A stretch of 8,478 bases of DNA from an uncultured Saprospiraceae bacterium (GTDB taxonomy: Bacteria; Bacteroidota; Bacteroidia; Chitinophagales; Saprospiraceae): the NCBI GenBank assembly GCA_937930625.1, contig CALHBW010000409.1, forward strand, positions 1-8,478, given 5' to 3'. Below are positions 4,895-8,478 of the stretch, one piece after another; position 1 is the stretch's first letter; each line of letters starts with the position of its first letter. The position numbers and the translations under genes were made by a program. A model generated the notes under the pieces. It saw only the letters and a program-made list of their open reading frames with translations. It had not been told where the DNA came from and did no database searches.

Positions 4895-6820
4895 TTATTT
4901 CAATCTCTTCATCAGTCGATTCGTAATTTGCAGAAAATGCTCTTCCGTAATAATACCCATCAAATCGCCATTTTTGACAACGAGCAAACAACCGACTTTG
5001 TGTTTTTGCATCTTTTCGAGCGCATCTGAAATGTATGCTTCCGGCTCAATTGTAATCGGTTTGGTAATCATAATATCCTTGACAAGCGTGATGGGTTGGT
5101 CGCGCAGACAATCATCCTGACGAGTAAAATGATGCAATAACATACTCGACGTAACCAAGCCAACCATTTCCCCTTTTTTGGTATCTTCAACGGCAATATA
5201 GCGGGTTTTGCGCCAGTTCATCATATCTGCTACAAGGTCGAGAATGTCGTCTTTTTGAACCGTGATGAGGTCGGTACTCATAAACTCTGAAACGAGGAGT
5301 TTATTGGGCAAATATTCGTCTATATCTTCCAAATTTGGTAATTTCCATTCGTGTACGGGAATGCCTTTTTTCTGGTTTTTGACCGTCGCGGCGGTGAGTA
5401 CCGAGAGGGCTTCATCGGTGTTGGTTTCTTCACTGAGTTTGGTGAAAGTACGCAATGCCCAACGTGCGCCCGTGCAATGCCTTTTGGCACGTTCTTTAAT
5501 GATACCCAAGTACTTATCAATATCTTTATTATCTACTTTTTGATGCTTCAAGCCCTTGCGTGCAATGGGCAGCAATTCCTTCAAAATCAAATCAGTCGCG
5601 GAGATTTTTTTATCCTTGAACCATGTAAAGTTAGAATCAATTCCGGTGCGTGAAGCCTTCACAAAATTATCACTGGCATCGGCAAAACTCATCTGTTTAC
5701 GGATGTCATCGTGCTGCAAAGCCAAGCCCGTCATCGCGCCCAACCAGAAGGCTGCACTCGCCATCTCATCGACCACCGTAGGACCGGAAGGCAAGACGCG
5801 ACATTCGATACGAAGATGCGGTTTCATACCTTTCGGCGCACCATAGCAAGGGCGATTCCAACGATAAACTGTGCCGTTGTGCACTTGTAGAGCTTTGAGT
5901 GCGGGTGTTTTGTCTTTTTCGAGCATTTCTATGGCATCTTCTTGTGTATTAGAACTTAATAGAACGCGAAAACGCATAATGTCTTCGCGGTAAATTTCCA
6001 AAATACTTTCGTGTAGCCAATCCTTTCCAAAACTCACACGCGGGCTGCGCTCACGCAGGTGGTCTTGCGAAGCGCGCGTGTCGAGTGACTGCTGAAATAG
6101 GGCAATACGTGTCTCATGCCAGAGTCTTTTCCCAAATAAAATCGGTGAATTTGCAGAAATCGCAATCACAGGACCGGCAAGAGCTTGTGCGATATTATAC
6201 ATCTTCACAAATTCATTCGGATTGACCTGCAAATGCACCTGAAAACTTGTATTACAAGCCTCCAACATAGGGTTGTTGTGTTTGATAAGCAACTCGTCGA
6301 TTCCTGCCAAACGGAGTTCGAAGGGGTCGCCTGCACGTTGAGCATGTATGGCTTCCATCAAGGCTCTGTAACGCGGTATATCCGTGAGATTGTCATAGAC
6401 CAAATCAAATTTGCGGAGTGTAGGCATGATACCGCAGAGTAGGATTTCGGTGTCGTCACAGCTTTTGGCAGCTTTGCGAATTTTGTTCAGGCGAGTCTGG
6501 ATTTCGGACTCCATTTTGCTCAGGCATTTCCCCTTAAATTCTTGTGGCGTAAGGGTGATTTCGAGGTTAAATTTCCCGAGTTCAGTTTCCGCCCATTCGT
6601 ATTTTTTGAGCTTTTTGAGAATGGCATCCGCATTGGTCGCAGGTTTCCATTGTTTATTGACCAAGCACATTTCTTGCTCTGCTCCGATGCGTGTAACACC
6701 GGTTTCAAATTTATCATTATTGAGCATGTATTCCAATGCCTGTACATCGTTGAGCAAATTCCGCATGAATACGCGCATTTGCTTTTCGTCACTGACTTTT
6801 GATACGTTAAAATCTCCCAT
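4895..6820 (-). CDS. Glutamate-cysteine ligase-family (GCS2) protein fused to a CBS domain pair
   Basis: A 641-residue cytosolic protein with two parts. Residues ~40-450 resemble the GCS2 carboxylate-amine ligase family, which joins a glutamate gamma-carboxyl group to an amine using ATP: IGAEQEMCLV (45-54), FNLEITLTP (84-92), NTSFQVHLQVN (190-200), ISANSPILFG (221-230) with RLWHETR, and HLRIECRVLPSG (335-346). Residues ~507-637 are two CBS motifs, the first starting VSEFMSTDLITV (from 510), the second VKDIMITKPITI with KVGCLLVVKNGDLMGIIT. CBS pairs usually bind adenine nucleotides and regulate the attached enzyme, so energy-state or SAM control is plausible. Whether it makes gamma-glutamylcysteine or another gamma-glutamyl compound cannot be told; no glutathione synthetase is nearby. 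The ATG at 6820 has no strong ribosome site. It is convergent with the acetyltransferase. Confidence 0.8.
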   Translation of the reverse strand: MGDFNVSKVSDEKQMRVFMRNLLNDVQALEYMLNNDKFETGVTRIGAEQEMCLVNKQWKPATNADAILKKLKKYEWAETELGKFNLEITLTPQEFKGKCLSKMESEIQTRLNKIRKAAKSCDDTEILLCGIMPTLRKFDLVYDNLTDIPRYRALMEAIHAQRAGDPFELRLAGIDELLIKHNNPMLEACNTSFQVHLQVNPNEFVKMYNIAQALAGPVIAISANSPILFGKRLWHETRIALFQQSLDTRASQDHLRERSPRVSFGKDWLHESILEIYREDIMRFRVLLSSNTQEDAIEMLEKDKTPALKALQVHNGTVYRWNRPCYGAPKGMKPHLRIECRVLPSGPTVVDEMASAAFWLGAMTGLALQHDDIRKQMSFADASDNFVKASRTGIDSNFTWFKDKKISATDLILKELLPIARKGLKHQKVDNKDIDKYLGIIKERAKRHCTGARWALRTFTKLSEETNTDEALSVLTAATVKNQKKGIPVHEWKLPNLEDIDEYLPNKLLVSEFMSTDLITVQKDDILDLVADMMNWRKTRYIAVEDTKKGEMVGLVTSSMLLHHFTRQDDCLRDQPITLVKDIMITKPITIEPEAYISDALEKMQKHKVGCLLVVKNGDLMGIITEEHFLQITNRLMKRLK

Positions 6821-6826
6821 GGTTCG

Positions 6827-6899
6827 TGTTATTGTGTTTATGTGTTATTGTGTCTGTGTATAGCGAACGATAACACAGTAATACAGAAACACATTAACA
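6827..6899. repeat. Imperfect hairpin of GTGTTATTGTG units upstream of the GCS2-CBS gene
   Basis: Arms 6827-6852 (TGTTATTGTGTTTATGTGTT and on) and 6874-6899 pair at 22 of 26 positions around a 21-nt loop. The left arm itself is a near-duplicate of GTGTTATTGTG units. It begins 7 nt before the start codon (on the minus strand), so the transcript leader of the GCS2-CBS gene must either contain it or start inside it. Confidence 0.7.
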
Positions 6900-6946
6900 C
6901 ATATTCGTGGTGAAGATAGGGAGTTTTTTTGTAATTTTAAATATGA

Positions 6947-7110
6947 TAAGTACATGGACACAATTAGATTTAAAATTAGAACGAGGTTATTTTTTCGCTG
7001 TTTTTTCTTACAAAATCCGCACATAGCCCACGCTACGTAAGGATTTTTTAAGGGAAAACAGTGGAAAAAGAAGCCGTTATAAATTAAAGATAATTGTGTC
7101 CATGTACTTA
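6947..7110. mobile_element. ~164-bp MITE-like hairpin element
   Basis: Perfect 20-bp inverted repeats at 6947-6966 and 7091-7110 start TAAGTACATGGACACAATTA. Inside them the two halves continue to pair imperfectly: ACGAGGTTATTTTTTCGCTG with TTTTTTCTTACAAAATCC on the left mirrors GGATTTTTTAAGGGAAAACAG on the right, so almost the whole element can fold into one long hairpin. There is no coding capacity. Both ends carry TA, which would allow a TA target duplication of the IS630/Tc1 type, but I see no longer convincing duplication, so the exact ends and the family remain open. It fills most of the gap between the GCS2-CBS gene and the downstream end of the secreted YD/TPR-like protein gene. Confidence 0.75.
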
Positions 7111-7147
7111 AATGTGTATCATTTTGTAAATCGGTTGATATACAAGA

Positions 7148-8461
7148 TTACCACTTAGGAGGTTTATAATCGATGTAAAATTGTTTGGCAGATTCATATT
7201 TTATAGTCTCTTCATCTATTTCTTTGGCAAGGGCAATGGCTTTATCAATGTAATGGATTGCCTTTTTCTGTTTTCGTAAATAATAGTAACAATTAGCTTT
7301 TGCATGTAAATTCTTCGGGTGTTCTTCAATTAATAATGAAGCATTTGCCCAATCCAAAGCTTTCTTTAAGTTGCGCTTCTTTTTGGATGCTCTACAGGTA
7401 ATCTCCGAACACATATTCAATATTTCCCAAGATATTGAGTCTATTTTACTAAGTGTATCTTCTATCATTTCTAGCTTATCGTTCCATGCTGACAGTGAAA
7501 TATAGTGTCTAAGTGGCCATTGATATTCCTTCTTTGGTTTACGGAAATATTCATACTCAATTGTACCCTGTATTCTGTTGTTTTTCAAATAAATTGACAC
7601 TTCGGGTAAATGTGCATGGGGACTATATGAATATAAAACCTCCTCAAATCTCATATCTTCTTTTATTAATGAACCGTTTTTATCATAATAAAAGTGTGTA
7701 TCCTCTTTCAAATAAGGTGTTTTAAGACTGTCTCGCTCATGCATGATTAAATAATAGGATTTTTCTCGAATGAGCGTGTCTTGCAGATAAAAGCGTTTAG
7801 CACCTAAATGATACTTATTAAATGTCTTGTACCAATATTCAACGACTTTATTTTGTTCATCAATTTGTACAATTGAAATAGAGTCATTATCTAGATACCC
7901 TCCTTCCTTTTTAGTGATTAAATTATTGGTATCCAAGTAGTAATAGCCAACAATTTCATCTCTAAATATATTGGATAAAATAGTTTGATTATCAGTTATT
8001 TTAAATAATGTCAGATTTGTTAAAGTATCTGTTGAATTATCAGATAAATAGGTGCAAGTTTCAGTGAAGCCTATCAAGCGTTTTTCTGCATTATACTCAT
8101 ATATAGTGCGGTAAACTCCATAATCTTCGTCTCCCGCTATTTTGCTTACAGGCAAATTTGTATCACCAAGATAATTTATCATTGTCTCAGACATAGGATA
8201 GCCAAATGATATATGACTAATATCAGTAATTCTACCTAATGTATCAAATTTGTATTCCGAGTAGATGGAATCAGAAACACTTAACTTTGCTTTTACAAAC
8301 CCTATGTCTTTTATGCTGACAAGATTTTCTTCGGAAAACGGAAATTCAAGTTTGGTCATATCTCTTTCAAAAATATAGTAGCTTGGTCTTGAAGGACTTC
8401 TTCCTGATAAAATACTGAAAAAGAGGATAATAAGAGTTGTTGTAAATAATGCTTTTTTCAT
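7148..8461 (-). CDS. Secreted hypothetical protein with YD-like motifs and TPR-like C terminus
   Basis: No specific family recognised. The 437-residue product begins MKKALFTTTLIILFFSILSG, a clear signal peptide without a lipobox Cys, so it is probably exported to the periplasm or surface. The middle is beta-rich and carries spaced motifs resembling YD/RHS-type repeats: YKFDTLGRITD (70-80), YEYNAEKRLIG (121-131), YYLDTNNLITKK (174-185) and FYYDKNGSLIKE (257-268). Such irregular copies are common in Bacteroidota secreted proteins of unknown role. Residues ~366-414 form a TPR-like helix pair (KALDWANASLLIEEHPKN, then YYYLRKQKKAIHYIDKAIAL) similar to the C-terminal tail of some Bacteroidota thioredoxin-like proteins, but no CxxC thioredoxin motif is present. 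The ATG at 8461 follows GAAGAAA on the minus strand. Codon use is A/T-rich compared with the ureohydrolase and rlmI genes, compatible with a more variable accessory gene. Confidence 0.75.
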   Translation of the reverse strand: MKKALFTTTLIILFFSILSGRSPSRPSYYIFERDMTKLEFPFSEENLVSIKDIGFVKAKLSVSDSIYSEYKFDTLGRITDISHISFGYPMSETMINYLGDTNLPVSKIAGDEDYGVYRTIYEYNAEKRLIGFTETCTYLSDNSTDTLTNLTLFKITDNQTILSNIFRDEIVGYYYLDTNNLITKKEGGYLDNDSISIVQIDEQNKVVEYWYKTFNKYHLGAKRFYLQDTLIREKSYYLIMHERDSLKTPYLKEDTHFYYDKNGSLIKEDMRFEEVLYSYSPHAHLPEVSIYLKNNRIQGTIEYEYFRKPKKEYQWPLRHYISLSAWNDKLEMIEDTLSKIDSISWEILNMCSEITCRASKKKRNLKKALDWANASLLIEEHPKNLHAKANCYYYLRKQKKAIHYIDKAIALAKEIDEETIKYESAKQFYIDYKPPKW

Positions 8462-8478
8462 TTTCTTCGTGTTCCCTT

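Noticed and set aside
6947..7110. Structured RNA gene or riboswitch
   Set aside because: The long hairpin with exact 20-bp ends and a decaying interior is better explained by a MITE. No adjacent gene is arranged to be controlled by it: it lies upstream of the GCS2-CBS gene beyond another repeat, and downstream of the secreted protein.

Overview
The window looks like a chromosomal stretch of a Bacteroidota bacterium. This is an inference. It rests on AT-rich sequence, start codons preceded by A-rich stretches instead of strong Shine-Dalgarno sites, a lipoprotein with a Leu-Phe-Ser-Cys lipobox, one promoter of the TTG-N20-TAnnTTTG type, and protein families common in that phylum. A XisI-family gene and a high load of hairpin repeats would fit an environmental, possibly filamentous lineage such as Saprospiria, but the sequence does not prove this.

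Layout, left to right. (1) A minus-strand ABC-type metal-chelate/cobalamin substrate-binding lipoprotein, whose usual permease and ATPase partners would lie outside the window. (2) A 439-nt gene-free gap filled mostly by a 341-bp non-coding mobile element (1208-1548). It has 24-bp perfect terminal inverted repeats, an exact 8-bp target duplication, and two internal hairpin modules. (3) A plus-strand set: a relic of xisH, a xisI gene with a likely frameshift at its 5' end, and 14 nt later an arginase/agmatinase-family ureohydrolase that most resembles plant arginases. (4) A near-perfect palindrome shared with the end of a convergent RlmI-like rRNA methyltransferase on the minus strand. (5) A long imperfect hairpin at the 5' end of rlmI, then a plus-strand GNAT acetyltransferase resembling Bacillus PaiA. 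(6) A second palindrome with the same GTAGGGACAGG core, at the convergent junction with a minus-strand gene that fuses a glutamate-cysteine-ligase-type (GCS2) domain to a CBS pair. (7) A 327-nt gap with two further hairpin repeats, one of them a roughly 160-bp MITE-like element. (8) A minus-strand secreted protein with YD-like motifs and TPR-like C-terminal helices; it is complete and ends near the right edge.

The genes do not form one pathway. The only loose functional link is polyamine/arginine metabolism: the ureohydrolase would make ornithine or putrescine plus urea, and the PaiA-like enzyme would acetylate spermidine/spermine. They are separated by rlmI on the opposite strand, so they are not an operon. 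The most unusual property is that each of the larger intergenic gaps holds a hairpin repeat, from several different families, two of which look like non-autonomous transposons. I found no defence cassette, CRISPR array or complete mobile island.
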